In this document: one piece after another, positions 21,860 to 34,200 of the stretch
How positions within the stretch are numbered: the stretch's first letter is position 1
Layout: every line of letters starts with the position of its first letter
DNA from: Termitomyces sp. T153
Taxonomy: Eukaryota; Basidiomycota; Agaricomycetes; Agaricales; Lyophyllaceae
Direction of reading: 5' to 3'
NCBI GenBank assembly: GCA_018296165.2
Contig: JACKQL020000001.1
Coordinates: forward strand, 1,488,001-1,552,000
DNA: 64,000 nt
Notes under the pieces: generated by a model
What the model was told of the DNA's origin: nothing
Databases searched by the model: none
What the model saw: the letters and a program-made list of their open reading frames with translations, nothing else
Program-made: the position numbers and the translations under genes

Positions 21860-21995
21860 CCTAGGCAGTTAACTGTTACAGTGTTTTAGTGATAGGTACT
21901 CATGAAAGTGGATGTCCTTGGGTGATCAAACCAAGGAGGGCCGGCAAGGTAGCATGGGTACTTGTTAAGCTAGTTGAGTGTGAAGGTTTAAAATA
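21860..21995 (-). other. Element D leader
   Basis: Short untranslated leader between the 5' LTR and the gag ATG. No TGG-type primer binding site directly adjoins the LTR (the element strand reads TATTTTAAACC), so priming is unresolved. Confidence 0.5.
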
Positions 21996-22328
21996 TGTAA
22001 CGCCAGGCTATAACAGCAGTGGCATGACACAAAAGATGACGTAGAGTTCAGACCAATATAAACCAGAATAAACTCTGTTCTTTGACTAGCTAAGTATTGT
22101 GCTTTTATAGTAAAGTAAGTTGTTTGGTAAAGTAAACAATAAGTAAAATTGTAAGTAAGTTTTCATGGAAGTTTTCACAGATCGAAGTAAAATAGTTTTC
22201 ATGGAAGTTTTCACAGATCAAAGTAAAATAGTTTTCATGGAAGTAAAATAGTTTTTGTCAGCAACCCTAAGGCCCGGGTGGCTGTGTAGTGAAGTGGCGC
22301 GTTCAAGTAAGGGGAACTGACCGCCACA
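21996..22328 (-). repeat. Element D 5' LTR
   Basis: 333 bp, TGTAACGCCAGGC...CCGCCACA on the plus strand. Contains a small tandem repeat of the AGTAAAATAGTTTTCATGGAAG type with one unit more than the 3' LTR. Confidence 0.9.
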
Positions 22329-22333
22329 CAAGT

Positions 22334-22723
22334 CTGATGCCAACACCTGAGGTGTAGATGCTGTTCAAGTATGTTGGTAAGCTTGGCAAAAGAAATGATA
22401 GTAAAAAGGTATGCATCTGATAATTTGTCCATATATAGTAGGAGAATGCCGTTTTGTTGCTTGAATCGCTAAGGTCACTAATAATCATTGCTAGGGAGGG
22501 TCTAGGCCTTGATGATCTAGGCCCCAGTTCCAGACTTCACGTGATGCCTCTCGTGATCAATAAGTCTCATGGTTGCTAAGATCTCATGCTTTGGTCCAAT
22601 CCTTGGGCTAGATCCCCTGTGCTGAGTGTTGTGACTTGTGTCAAATTCAAAGTAGTCAGTTGCCGCTAAGTCCAAAATGCCAAAATGCCAAAAATGGTGC
22701 TTAGCAGTAACTGGGGCTCATTA
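22334..22723 (-). repeat. Solo LTR of family A, right part
   Basis: Continuation of 4427-5154 beyond element D. Ends GGGGCTCATTA (CATCA in other copies) and is followed by CCGT, the partner of the CCAT duplication at 4423-4426. Beyond it the A1 integrase resumes. Confidence 0.88.
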
Positions 22724-25700
22724 CCGTTCTGACCAAAATACAGAGTAAGTAGCAGTACTCCACCTGGACTGATCACCATCAACCGCTTTGAAGAGGGCTT
22801 GGCAAACATCGAAATGGGGCTGCTCAACTATTCCATTAGCATGCTTATTGTAACCAGAGATTCAGATGTGGTGCAAGTTATACTTCTTTGCCAAGTAGGT
22901 AACTGCCTTTAGGATGGGAGGTCCATTGTCGGTAACAATTTCACTAAATACTCCCCAATAACAGATGATGTCCTCATACAGCCACCTAGCAATAGCTTTG
23001 GTGTTCTCTCTGGCAAGCATACGAAACTCAGGGTAATGAGTTAGCAAACAATGTCCTTGAATGATATATTTGAACTTATTGAAGGGAGGCATGAACATAG
23101 TGTCCATGTATATCTTGCTGAACAAGGGCGCTGGTGTAGCAACAGTTGGCAGGATGAGAACTTTGGTCATCTGGTGTATTTGGCAGAGGTGGCAAGTCCA
23201 AAGGTACCATACTATATCAGTGCTAACTTGAGGCCACCAAAATTGTTCTAAAAGGGCTGAGCGAGTAGCAAAAAGTCCTCTATGACCCAAGTCATCATGC
23301 GTTGCTTTCAAGACCCGTAAGTGGCTAGCAATAGGCACAAACAGCTTATGAGTGCCATCTCGACTTCTTTGCCAAAGTTTGCCTCTGGTAGTGAAGAACA
23401 TAGAGGCATAGCAAACAAAAGTGGCATAGTCTTTGTTGCTAAGGCCCTCGGGTCTGACGAGATTGTGAAGCCATTTTTCAACTAGAAGTACATGAGCATC
23501 GCTGGCGATAGCTTTGCCACTGCAAGGTACATCACTATAAGTAGTGGTGCCATCATCTCAGAGAGGCTGAATATCATTGCTGGTTGCTAACTGGGGGGCA
23601 GTGCCAGTGTCACTAGTGAAAGTCGCTAAGGATGTGAATAATCATACTTGGCCAGAGGAGGTAGGTGATGGGAAGCCGTGGAAACTTGGCAAAGTAGCAG
23701 CAGTGGTAGCTGAACTTGGTGAATGAACTCATGTAAGTGATCTATCCAATCCTCATAAACAGAGCTGTTGCTATTGTCAGCTGGAGGGTTGCCAGGCTGT
23801 GGCGGGCATCGTGAAAGACCATCGGGGCCATGGAAAGTTCCTTTGATGTGGACCAGCTCGAAGTGAAACATCAAAATTGCCATAATCCAGTGGTTCATGC
23901 TAGCAAAAGGCTGAATGTCAGGGTTCTGAAGCATACCCTTAATGTAGCAAGCATCGACTTTGATGATAAAGTTCCTCACACCAATGAGGTACATCTGTAA
24001 AGCTTGTAGTGCTTGATAAAGGCCATAGAGTTCCAACTTGGGCTGACTGAATCTGGCTTCTCTGTCGTTTAGCATAATCAATCCAAAGCAGTTGTAGCAG
24101 CATTCCTTGCAATTGTTGCTAGTGCACTGGAAAAGGTAATATCCAACCACTATGTATGAGGTGTCCACCACTAGGATGACAGGGTCAGGCGATTCATAGT
24201 CAATAGGAACTAGGAGCTTAGCATCTTGTAAGGCTTTCACAAGGTCACATTGAGCATTTATCTGGTCAGGGCCAAACTCAAAAGGGATGCCAACACAAGT
24301 AAGTTTTGTTAGGTTGTTGGCTCGATGGGCAAAGTTCTTGACAAAAATCCTAAGTACCCCAACTGTGCCCAAAAAGGCTTGGACTTCCGATAGCAACTTG
24401 CAAGGGCCCCACCACTCAATTAGGGCTAAGCAACTTTCATCAGGGATTCATCCACTAGGAGTGCAAACATGACCTAGAATCTTGAAAGTCGGGGTGCAAA
24501 GAACAAGTTTGTGACCAGAAAAAGTGCCACCGCAATATTTCATTCACTGGAGAACCCTGTTGAGAAGCTCAAAGAACTCCCATAGCGCTAGGCAAATGTT
24601 TGGATTAGCGGGATGCTTAGCAGGTTTACCATTAACAATCTTCCAGTCCTTGGGTCCTTTAGCACCAACATCATCAATAAAGCTGAGGACATTATGGGGG
24701 ATCTCTGGCTGCAAAATGAAAGTAATGTCATTATGAAAAATAGGCACAGAGTTGGTCCATCCCATCAGCAAGGTTACTAAGTGAAGAGCACTAAACAGAG
24801 TCTGGAATATCATTAAGTTACATGAAGCGGGGTCAATAAGTTGCTCATTGTAGCCAATATAGAGGTCAAGAGTGGCGCCACAGATGTGTCCAGTGAAAGA
24901 TTCTGCAACATGGTCTAGGAAGGGTGGTGCTCCAGAATGGCGAATGGTGACATGGTTTAGCAGCTCAAGACTGTGCACAATTCTAAGCTTACCATTCCTC
25001 TTGAGAACACAAAACCATCGCGAGTGGTAAGTGGAGTTTGAAGGCTCATAGATGCCAGTGCTAATCTTGTCACGAATAATCTCACATACTTCCTTCTCTA
25101 GTTCTGGGGGTATGGGGCGATTATGCTGGACCCAGGGTATGTGCAGAATTGTTGGTATGCATACTGGCGGGAAAAAGTCAGGGCACAAACTTCCTTGTTC
25201 AGAATCTTCCCAAGCAAAAGCTTTTTCCTGCTTGGCAACCATGTTGACTAGTACATTGATTTCATCAGTAGTGAGGAATCCTGTGTCGTGGTCCTTAACA
25301 AGTTTCACTTGTTGTTCACTAGTGAATCGCTTTGTTGGGACAAAAGGTGGTGGATTTGGATTGAGCTGAGGAATTGTTGCTAGTGGATTGCCAATAATCC
25401 TGCACTCAATTTGGAAATCCTCGCTAACGTGGCTGGCAACTGGTTTGGTTTTTATGGTGACAGGTTTGTACTTCTTCTTTACTTGAACTCCTCTTTGCTT
25501 AGGGGGTTTGTTAGCGACAAACTGAGCAGGGAATGGAATGTTAACATAGGTGGGGGTAGTGTCTGTAACATGTGTATCAAGTGGTAAAGTCTGTCCAAGA
25601 ATCAAGGGATGAAATGTGTCAGCAAAAACCAGATAAGAACAAGGAGGAAGGGACAAATCAGATATGTTGCTAGCCATAGCGTAAAGGTATGCTAGCGCAG

Positions 25701-28093
25701 GATTAGTCTGTGTGTCAGAATTAGTAAGTAAAATGTTGTTGTCCAAATCACAAGAAGCTATACAAGTTGCTAGACCAGTTAAATGGTCATGGCTGATAAC
25801 GATCGCTATGTTGCTATCTTCTTCATCCATGCCTTTGGTGATGAAAGCAACAGGGTGCTTCTGTTTTGAAGCGAATATTTTGGTGGTGGTTCCTTTTGGA
25901 TTTGCCGCAAGGAAAGGTAGGGATAGTGTGCCATTGGCCAGTATTGGGGTCCATAATTGTTATAGTAGTTTTGATGTTGCTAAGCATGTTGATTGTACTT
26001 TGAGTTAATACATCAAAGGGGCGTCCAAGTAGAATGTTGTAGGTGGGAGACCATAAAACGTGGATTTGGAGATAAACCGTAATGTTGCCAATAGTACATG
26101 GTACATTTTGAGCAAGTTCTAGCAATCAGTCCATGGTGCCATTAATGCTCTGCATGTTTCAAACTATGTTGGGATTGTAGGATAGTCCCAGGTTGCTGGC
26201 AATTTCTGCTGACATTGAAATAATCTGTGAGCCACTGTTGTGAATGCATTCCACTTCCTCTTTGTTGTCAATCAGCATCATGACAGTACAAAGTGACTGA
26301 GAATCCTTAGCAACAGTAAGCACCACTGGCTCTTCTCCATGGGGTAGCGAATTGATGTAGGCTTCAACGGGGTCAACAGATGTGCAAGGTGCCCTATCCA
26401 AGGTAAGTCCGTTAACTGTATCGACGTTTGATCCTAGCAAAAACTGGGGTTCTTCAATAGCAAAAGTCAGCAATATATCTTTGAAAATATTGTTGGGGCC
26501 CTGTACTGTATTAGCGCTAGTGCCTACTAGTTGTTTGGGCGTAACCACCATTCTAAACTGATTCTGGATGTCCTGTGATACTGAGCAAAGTTCACCAACC
26601 AATACTGTAACCTTGGTGCTTAAAACCTGTTCAAAAACTGCCTTGGACTGCTCAATGTCGTAAATGGGTGGCATAGTTTGATATGCACCGTTGTTAGTTT
26701 AGTCGGGAGCAGCAAAATTCCTGTTAGCGGGGGGTACATAGTGACCAGGGATGCCAGAAAACGGATGAATGGGAGGCCGAGCGATGGGTTCCTTGGCAAT
26801 GGGTGGTTGTTCATTAGCAACAGTACATTCAGATGCTTTGCCTTTGTCTACGGGCTTAGTGGCAGGATCTGCAGTCAAACCAGAAGAGGATGAAGTTGCT
26901 GAAGTGTCACTAGTTGGGGGTGTTGCCTTTGGGGTATTGGTTGCTAGTTGATAAGCTGCACGGGGGACTTGTATGCCATCAAACTTTTTGCCAGGTCGCC
27001 TGAGTGCAAAGAGTTCACATTCCAAAGCCTCAATCCATTCTTCCTTGCTTAGTGCTCAGCCCATAGCAACGTCCTGTTGCATTACTTTGTGGATTAGCGA
27101 CTGCTGCATAGCCACTTGCTCGGGATCTGGGTTAGTGTTGGAAGAGAGTCTGCCAATAATGATTTGTCCTGGGTTAAGCCTGTGCTATTCCTTGATGCGT
27201 TCCATGTATAGTTGCTTGCCAAAATAATTAGGGATTATAGCGCCTGATAGTAAAATTATCTTTCCTTTGGCATTCCAATGGACCTTACTCTGTTGAATCA
27301 TTTGCTCCAGTTTCATACATGTGCCTTGGACCATGGTGTGACCAATTTCACCACAAAAGTGGCAAGTGCTGTTAGCGGTTGGGCGTTACCGTTGGTCAAA
27401 AGAGCTTCCAAACATTCCAAGGCGCTGACTATTGCTGTGGTAGTTGTTAATTCCAAAGTTTCTCATTTCAGTGTAGGTGAAGGGGCAGCTGGTGCATTAG
27501 CAATTGGCGATGACAAAGGAATACCACTGGTGCCATTGCTGGTCTTGGTCATAGAGGTGTCCATTCCCTTTAAAACCCATTTGGTGCCCTCAAAAACTTG
27601 GTCAACATCGTAAGGGTCCTCAGGATGGTGGTCAGGAAGAGTGATTTTGAGGCGATGAACAATTTTGGACCATAGTGATGTAGGGATACCTTGTTGGAAC
27701 AAGCGACATTCCTCATTACGATAGAGTTTACTGTTAGCAAGTAACTATCTAGCAATACATTGGAAATCCCTGTAGTAATCAGAGAACCTTCCCAAAGTTG
27801 CTAAGCCACTGTTGAAAGTCTGGTTGACCAGCCATTCCAAGTTGCCAAGGTTATAACAAGTGCTAGTGTCAGCACCAGGGTACAGCCTAAGCACTGCCAA
27901 TTTCCATTTCTGGTAAGTATATGGTCAGGGAGCATTGTTGCCAATATTGTCATCAAATTCAGGTAAGCCAAGCCAGGTTTCTGCTGTGTTGTAAGAGACA
28001 TATCACAATGCATATTCCTTCTTCTGGGTGTTGTCAGTGATGCCACAGTCAGCAAAGAGGTATTCTAGTTCCTTGAAGTATTGGGGGAGTTCC
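22724..28093 (-). pseudogene. Element A1 gag-protease-RT-RNase H-integrase
   Basis: Decayed polyprotein read leftward. Gag: a capsid-like segment (YFKELEYLFADCGITDNTQ), a knuckle remnant near 27340-27360, then Pro/Ser/Thr-rich sequence. Protease: VECIHNSGSQIIS, with asparagine for the catalytic aspartate, and YNILLGRPFDVLT. RT: GIYEPSNSTYHSRWFCVL, GWTNSVPIFHNDITF, catalytic FIDDVG near 24680. RNase H: ILVVDTSY, ARFSQPKLELYGLY. Integrase: HDDLGHRGLFATRSALLEQF with CHLCQ, then IVTDNGPP. Many stop codons and some frameshifts. The 5' end is lost where a B LTR begins at 28094. Its C-terminus is at 3835-4426. Confidence 0.9.
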
Positions 28094-29323
28094 TGTCAGG
28101 TTCCGCTGACTCCGGGGGCTCAGCTGCACTGGGCAAGTCCTTACTAAGCGGGCATGATCCCCTTGCACTGGCAACCAGACACTCGAAAGCATTCTGGACA
28201 CTGATTGCTTGTGTGGATAGTTGGTGGGATGTGATCCAAATGAGTCCGGGGAGGTCTGGAGAAGTCGGATTGTGAGGAAACGGGATGGGCTTGGCGGGGT
28301 TCAGGCAGAAGACCATATGGGAGATTTGTGGACGCAAAGGGGTAGGAGGCTACATGATCAATGGGAGTGGAGCCAGGGTTTGATGGAAGATCAATTGGGG
28401 TTGATGGAGTCCAGGACCGAGCGAAGAGCAAGGTTTGGACCTAGTGAAAGAGTGTCGGGATTTGTAATTGTAATCGTGGAGTTTGTGAGGTCATTAAGGT
28501 TGAGGAAGACTTGGGCACAATGGCTGGATGGAGTCACCAAGACAGCATCAGATGAAATGAGATGGGGTCGAGATGGAACAAGAATAGATTCGCATGGAGA
28601 TACAAAACAATAACAAGAATGATAACAAAATGGAGACAAGACAAGACCGGGAGACTGAGATAAGACCAGGAGACTGAGATAAGACTGGGAGACTGAGAGT
28701 AAGGAAAATGAAACACAAAACACAAAACACAAAACACAAGAAGAAACCAATCAGACCCTAGGTAACGTTAAGCAATATCAAGACTAGAGTACGAAGAGCT
28801 ACTCAATGTCTTATATACTGACTACTGGAGAACTTTGGAGTATGTCAGCTGCGGCAGTGGGGCTTGGCGGAGCTTGACGGAGTTGGCAAGTGTTGGTTGC
28901 AATCAAGGGTCGGGCCACATTGATATGTTGATGGAATCATTTGGGAATGCAGGTCACCCCGGGGTTGTCGTGATACTCCGGAATAGGTTGGAGGAGCCAG
29001 GGTGTTGAGTTGATGATGGGTGGCAAAGATTGGGAACAGTGGGGGTGGTTCTCGGAGTTTGGGAGATCTAGGGTAAGTGTCAGTGGTTGCGGAGAAGGCG
29101 TCAAAGTTGGCCAGGGGGCCGTCGGAGTTAAAAGGGGAGGCATCGGAGTTAACTGGGGAGGCGTTGGAGTTAGCTGGGGAGGCGTTGGAGTTAGCCGAGG
29201 TTGTGTCGGGGCTAATCAAAATAGGTATGGGGCATGGGCGGAAGTTCAGCGGAGTGTTGGGGGTTTTGGGGAATCGGGAGGTTGCTGGACAATGTGCGGG
29301 GGTCCAGGGGACAGGTCGTGACA
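28094..29323 (-). repeat. Family B LTR at a recombination junction
   Basis: 1230 bp, TGTCAGGTTCCGC...GTCGTGACA, full-length LTR. The flanks do not match: GTTCC on the left (in A1 gag) and CAGTT on the right (in intron 2 of an antisense gene copy). It contains three 19-bp units of the GAGACTGAGATAAGACCAG type and several TTAGCTGGGGAGGC-type repeats. Confidence 0.85.
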
Positions 29324-30076
29324 CAGTTAGTGATCGTTGCTAAGAGTTAGCGAAAAAGAAAAGAAGGAGACTCACTTCAATATCCTTGTCCTCCTTGTCT
29401 CATGCCTTTGCCTTCCCCTTCCCTTTGCTCCTCGGGGTTGTTGCCAATTGTGGCGACATTGCCAACCCCCTAGCAATGCCACCAGCTGCTGCCTTGGGAG
29501 TTGAAGGGCCTGCCTCTTGAATGTCCCCACGATTCGCCACCTCATTGCCTCCACAACCATTGCTCTGTCCCTCCCCCCTTGCCACTGCTAATGCACCTAC
29601 TGGGTGCTGGAAGAAGAACTGGTCATTTGGCAACAATTCTTCAAAAAGCTGACATACCTTAGTGGTGTTGCTAGCACTAGCGACTGCCAGGGCACTTACC
29701 ATCATTCCTGCCATAAGGTTGTCCATTAGGAACTCCAAGGAGGGATTGACTGGCGCCTAGCAATTGCGTTAGGAATGTCGCTAAGAGAAGAAAAGCAGAG
29801 ACTTACGAAGTGGATGTCAAATGGGCGAACCCATTCTTCCCCCTTGTACTGCTTGTATAGTTGGTAACACTCCTTCTCGACGGTCGCCAACTCTGGCCAC
29901 TCAACTCCACTCCCTGCAGTCTTGAACCACTGCAGCCATGTCTGAAAGATAGTGGTGACTGTCAAGCAAGGATCCTTTGCCAAGGAAGCGCAAGCCATGG
30001 TGAGCAATCGGTTGACACGTTCCAGGAAGGTGTGGGCCATCATAGCCTTTTCAAACTGAGAGGCAAGATCGGACAT
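29324..30076 (-). pseudogene. Antisense spliced gene of family A, copy 2 (5' part)
   Basis: Exon 1 30076-29807 (ATG, MSDLASQFEKAMMAH), intron 1 29806-29757 with a consensus GTAAGT donor and TAG acceptor, exon 2 29756-29376, then intron 2 with GTGAGT donor cut off by the B LTR. Exon lengths of 270 and 381 bp equal those of copy 1. This is the best preserved 5' part: the glutamine codon that is TAG in copies 1 and 3 (after KVC) is intact here, yet the TGA near the end of exon 2 is shared by all three. The purine tract and 3' LTR of its element (A2) follow on the right. Confidence 0.8.
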
Positions 30077-30250
30077 AGCGATAAGATCGAGATGGTAGTG
30101 GAGAGTAGATAAGAAGAAAGTGGGGATGATGAAGTTCAAGCGATACCGCCAGCCATTTTATTCGAATCCCTCTGGTGCATGGACCAAGCGATCAAGCACG
30201 TGATTTTTGGGGTTGATTGAGAACAGTCAATATTTCAGTATGGGGGAGGA
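30077..30250. promoter_or_regulatory. Region between antisense gene start and A2 3' LTR, with polypurine tract
   Basis: TGGGGGAGGA at 30241-30250 abuts the LTR on the element (plus) strand. The rest is the 5' leader of the antisense gene, conserved in all three copies (for example the complement of TCAATATTTCAGTATGG). Its promoter must lie here or in the adjoining LTR; no TATA box was recognised. Confidence 0.6.
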
Positions 30251-31267
30251 TGATGAGCCCCAGTCATTGCTGAGCACTATTTTTTTGGCATTTCGGACTT
30301 AGCGGCAGCTGACTACCTTGAATCTGACACAAGTCACAACACTCAGCACACGAGATTTCAGTGACTGCAAGACTTACCGATCACAAGAAATATCATGTGG
30401 AGTCTGAAACCTGGGCCTAAACCATCAAGGCCTAGACCCTCCCTAGTGACAAATATTAGCAACCCTAGTGACCCTAGTGACAAAACGGCGTTCCTGTACT
30501 ATATATGGACAAATTATTAGACACGTACCTTTTACTGTCATTTCTTTTGCCAAGCTTACCAACATACTTGAAGGGCGTCTACGCTTCAGGTATTGACATC
30601 AGATTCATTACTTTTTGGTTTCATTTGCAATTAGGTGCCGCCAAGACTTCGCCTATGATTTTTCACTTAGTTACAGACTGACGCCTCATATGCACCCTAA
30701 ACACAGTGACAGATGCCATTGCTAGTGGTGCCTATTTGTTTACTTTCCCATACTATACTTTCAAACATATAAATACTGACGGTACATAGACACTAGACAA
30801 GCAAGAACAATCAGAGAACTGCTATCTTTGAGCCCTACCAGCAAGAGATTCCACTTTGCCTCTTTTGCCCCTTTTATCACCCTCGACCCAGGCTTAGCAA
30901 TAAGTCTCCTTGACTTTGACCTTGACTTAGTGTGGTACCATCTGCAGGTGCCTATTTTTGTTAATCCGACTTAACGACACTAGCAACTATGGCTAGCGAC
31001 CAGTTTACTTAGAAGGGCGTTCTGTCTTAGTGACATTACTGGTCTTTGCCCCTTTTTCTTTCCTGCTTGTCCTTAGCAACTTCTGCTAGCAATAGCAACT
31101 TCTATCAACTTCACTCCACAACGTAACCCTCACTCTAGTCCTTTGGGATGGTTACTGACTCGCCCTCAACTATTAACTTCCTACTGCCAGCTACCCTATC
31201 TAGTGACTAGTGTTAGGTCCTCTTTTTAGGTTTCCTGCATGGCACTAGGCAGCATAGAAGCACATCA
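30251..31267 (+). repeat. Family A LTR (3' LTR of element A2)
   Basis: 1017 bp, TGATGAGCCCC...GCACATCA, complete. Preceded by a purine tract and an antisense gene copy, so it is a 3' LTR. It is followed directly by A3 protease sequence, so A2 had inserted into the protease coding region of A3; the left end of A2 is gone. Confidence 0.85.
30768..30775 (+). promoter_or_regulatory. TATA box in family A LTR
   Basis: TATAAATA in an otherwise conserved block (ACTTTCCCATACTATAC upstream, GTACATAGACA downstream). It is present in the A LTRs at 173, 37124, 51663 and 58788 and the fragment at 60405, and would place the RNA start about 25-30 bases downstream. Confidence 0.7.
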
Positions 31268-34200
31268 CCGCTTATAACATTCTCCTTGGATGCCCATTTG
31301 ATGTTTTAACTTAAAGTATGGTCAACACACTTAGCAACATCAAGACCACCATAACAATCACTGACCCCAACACTGGCCAATGGTGCACTATCCCAACCTT
31401 TCCACACAGCAAATCAAAAAGAAACAACCACCAAAATGTTTGCTTCAAAACTGAAACACCCTGTTGCTCTCACTGCCAAAGGCATTGAAGAAGAAGATAG
31501 TGACATAGTGATCATTATCAGATATGACCATTCAACTGGTCTAGCAACTTGTACAGCTTCTTGTGATTTGGACAAAGACATTTTACTTACTGATTCTGAC
31601 ACACAGACCAACCCTGCTCTAGCATACCTTTACGCTACTGCTAGTAACCTTTCTGATTTGTCCTTTCCACCCCATTCCTATCTTGTCTCCACTGATATTT
31701 TTAATCCTTTGATTCTTGACAGACTTTACCCCTTGGTACAAACAATACCAATGCTGCCCCCACCTACATTAACATTCCATTCCCCACTCAGTTTGTCACT
31801 AATGAACCCCCTAAGCAAAAAGGAGTACAAGTAAAGAAGAAGTACAAACCCATTGCCATGAAGACCAAACCAGTCGCTAGCCACATTAGCAAGGATTTCT
31901 GAATTGAGTGCCAGATTATTGGCAATCCACTAGCGACAATCCCTCTGCTCAACCCAAATCCGCCACCTTTTGTCCCAACAAAGCGATTCACTAGCAAACA
32001 ACAAGAAAAACTCATTAAGGACCACAACACAGGCTTCCTTACTAGTGACAAAATCAAGGTATTGGTTGACATGGTCGCCAAGCAGGAAAAAGCATTTGCT
32101 TGGGAAGATTCTGAATGAGGAAGCTTGCACCCCAACTTCTTCCCACCAGTACACATACCAACAATACCTCATATACCTTGGGTTCAGCACAATTGTCCCA
32201 TACCCCCAGGGCTAGAAAAGGAAGTATGCGAGATTATTTGCAACAAGATTAGCACTGGCATCTATGAACCTTTGAACTCCACTTACTGCTCATGATGGTT
32301 TTGTGTTCTCAAGAAGAATGGTAAGCTCAGGATTGTGCACAGCCTTGAGCTGCTAAACCATGTCACCATTTGCTATTCTAGAGTACCACCTTTTCCAGAC
32401 CACATTGCTGAATCTTTCACTGGATGCATCTGTGGCACCACTCTTGATCTCTATGTTGGCTATGATGAGTGACTTATCAACCCCACCTCATGTGACTTAA
32501 TGACATTCCAGACTCCGTTCAGTGCCCTTCACTTAGTGACCTTGCCAATGGGATGGACCAACTCTGTGCCTATATTTCACAACGACATTACCTTTATTTT
32601 GCAGCCAGAGATCCCTCATAATGTGCTCAGCTTTATTGACAACATTGGTGCTAAAGGACCCAAGGACTGGAAGATTGTTAACAGTAGACCTGCTAAGCAT
32701 CCCACTAACCCAAACATTTGCCTAGTGCTATGGGAGTTCTTTGAACTTCTTAACAGGATTCTCCAGCAAATGAAATATTATGGTGGTACATTCTCTGGTC
32801 ACAAACTTGTTCTTTGTGCCCCAACTTTCAAGATTCTAGGTCATGTTTGCACTCCTAGCAGTCAAGTCCCTGACAAAAGTTGCTTAGCCCTAATTGAGTA
32901 GTGGGGCCCTTGCAAGTCACTATCAGAAGTCTGAGCTTTTCTAGGCATATTCAGAGTACTTAGGATTTTCATCAAAAACTTTGCCCACTGAGCCAATAAC
33001 TTAACAAAACTTACTTGTGTTGGTGTTCCTTTTGAGTTCAGCCCTGACCAGATAAATGCTCAATGTGACCTCATGAAAGCCTTACAAGATGCTAAGCCCC
33101 TAGTTCCTATTGCCTATGAATTGCCTGACCCTGTCATCTTAGCAGTTGACACTTTGTATATAGTGGTCAGATATTACCTTTGCCAATGTGCTAATGACAA
33201 TCGCAAAGAATGTCACTACAACCACTTTGGATTGATTATGCTTAATGACAGAGAGGCCAGATTTAGTCAGCCCAAGCTGGAACTCTATGGCCTTTATTGA
33301 GTGCTACAAGCTTTGCGGATGTACCTCATTGGCATCAGGAACCTCATTGTCAAAGTTGACACTTGCCACATTAAGGGTATGCTTTAGAACCCTGACATCC
33401 AGCCCTCCACTAGCATGAACCACTGAATTATGGCAATTTTGATGTTTTACTTTGAGCTGGTTCACATCAAGGAAACTTTCCATGGCCCCAATGGTCTTTT
33501 GTGATGCCTGCCACAGCCTGGCGACCCTCCAGTTGACAATAGCAACAACTCCATTTATAATAATTGGATTGATTGCTTGCATGGGTTCATGCACCAAGTT
33601 CAGCTACCACTACTGCTCTTTCACCAAGTCTCCATAGCTTCCCATTGCCTACCTCCTCTGGTTGAGTACCCTTATTCACAACCTTTAGTGACTTTTGCCA
33701 GTGACACAGACACTGCCCCATGATTAGCAACCAGCAACAATATGCAGCCTCTCTGAGATGACAGCAACACCACCTATAGCAACATGCCCCATAGTGCCAA
33801 AGCTATCGCTAGCAATGCCCACATACTTCTAGTCAAGAAATGGCTTTATGATCTTGCCAGACCCAATGGCCTTAGCGACAACAAGTATGCCACTTTTGTT
33901 TGCTACGCTTCTATGTTCTTCACTATGGGAGGCAAACTTTGGTGGAGAAGTTGAGATGGTGCTCACAAGCTGTTCATTCCCACCACCAGTTGCCTATGAG
34001 TCTTGAAGGCCATGCATGATGATTTAGGACATAGAGGTCTTTTCACTACTTGCTCAGCCCTTCTAGAATGATTTTGGTGGCCTCAAGTTAGTGCTGATAT
34101 TGTATGGTACCTGCGGACTTGCCACCTCTGCCAAGTACACCAGACAACCAAAGTTCTCATCCTGCCGACTGTCACTATGCCAGCGCCCTTGTTCAGCAAG

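Larger units (their letters stand above)
5155..22328 (-). mobile_element. Element D, Ty3/gypsy chromovirus, full length with nested E
   Basis: Bounded by direct LTRs at 5155-5451 and 21996-22328 and flanked by the 5-bp duplication CGAGT (5150-5154) and CAAGT (22329-22333), the difference being a CpG transition. Without E it is about 8.3 kb. Minus-strand order: leader, gag with CCHC knuckle, protease, RT, RNase H, integrase, chromodomain, C-terminal extension, 3' LTR. Gag is in one frame and everything from 20505 downstream in another, broken mainly by in-frame stops. That is decay by point mutation. Confidence 0.92.

Noticed and set aside
28391..28750. Cys/Val/Ser-rich hydrophobic frames resembling small membrane proteins (also 61229-61470)
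   Set aside because: They arise from the repetitive leader part of the B LTR and differ in frame between copies.
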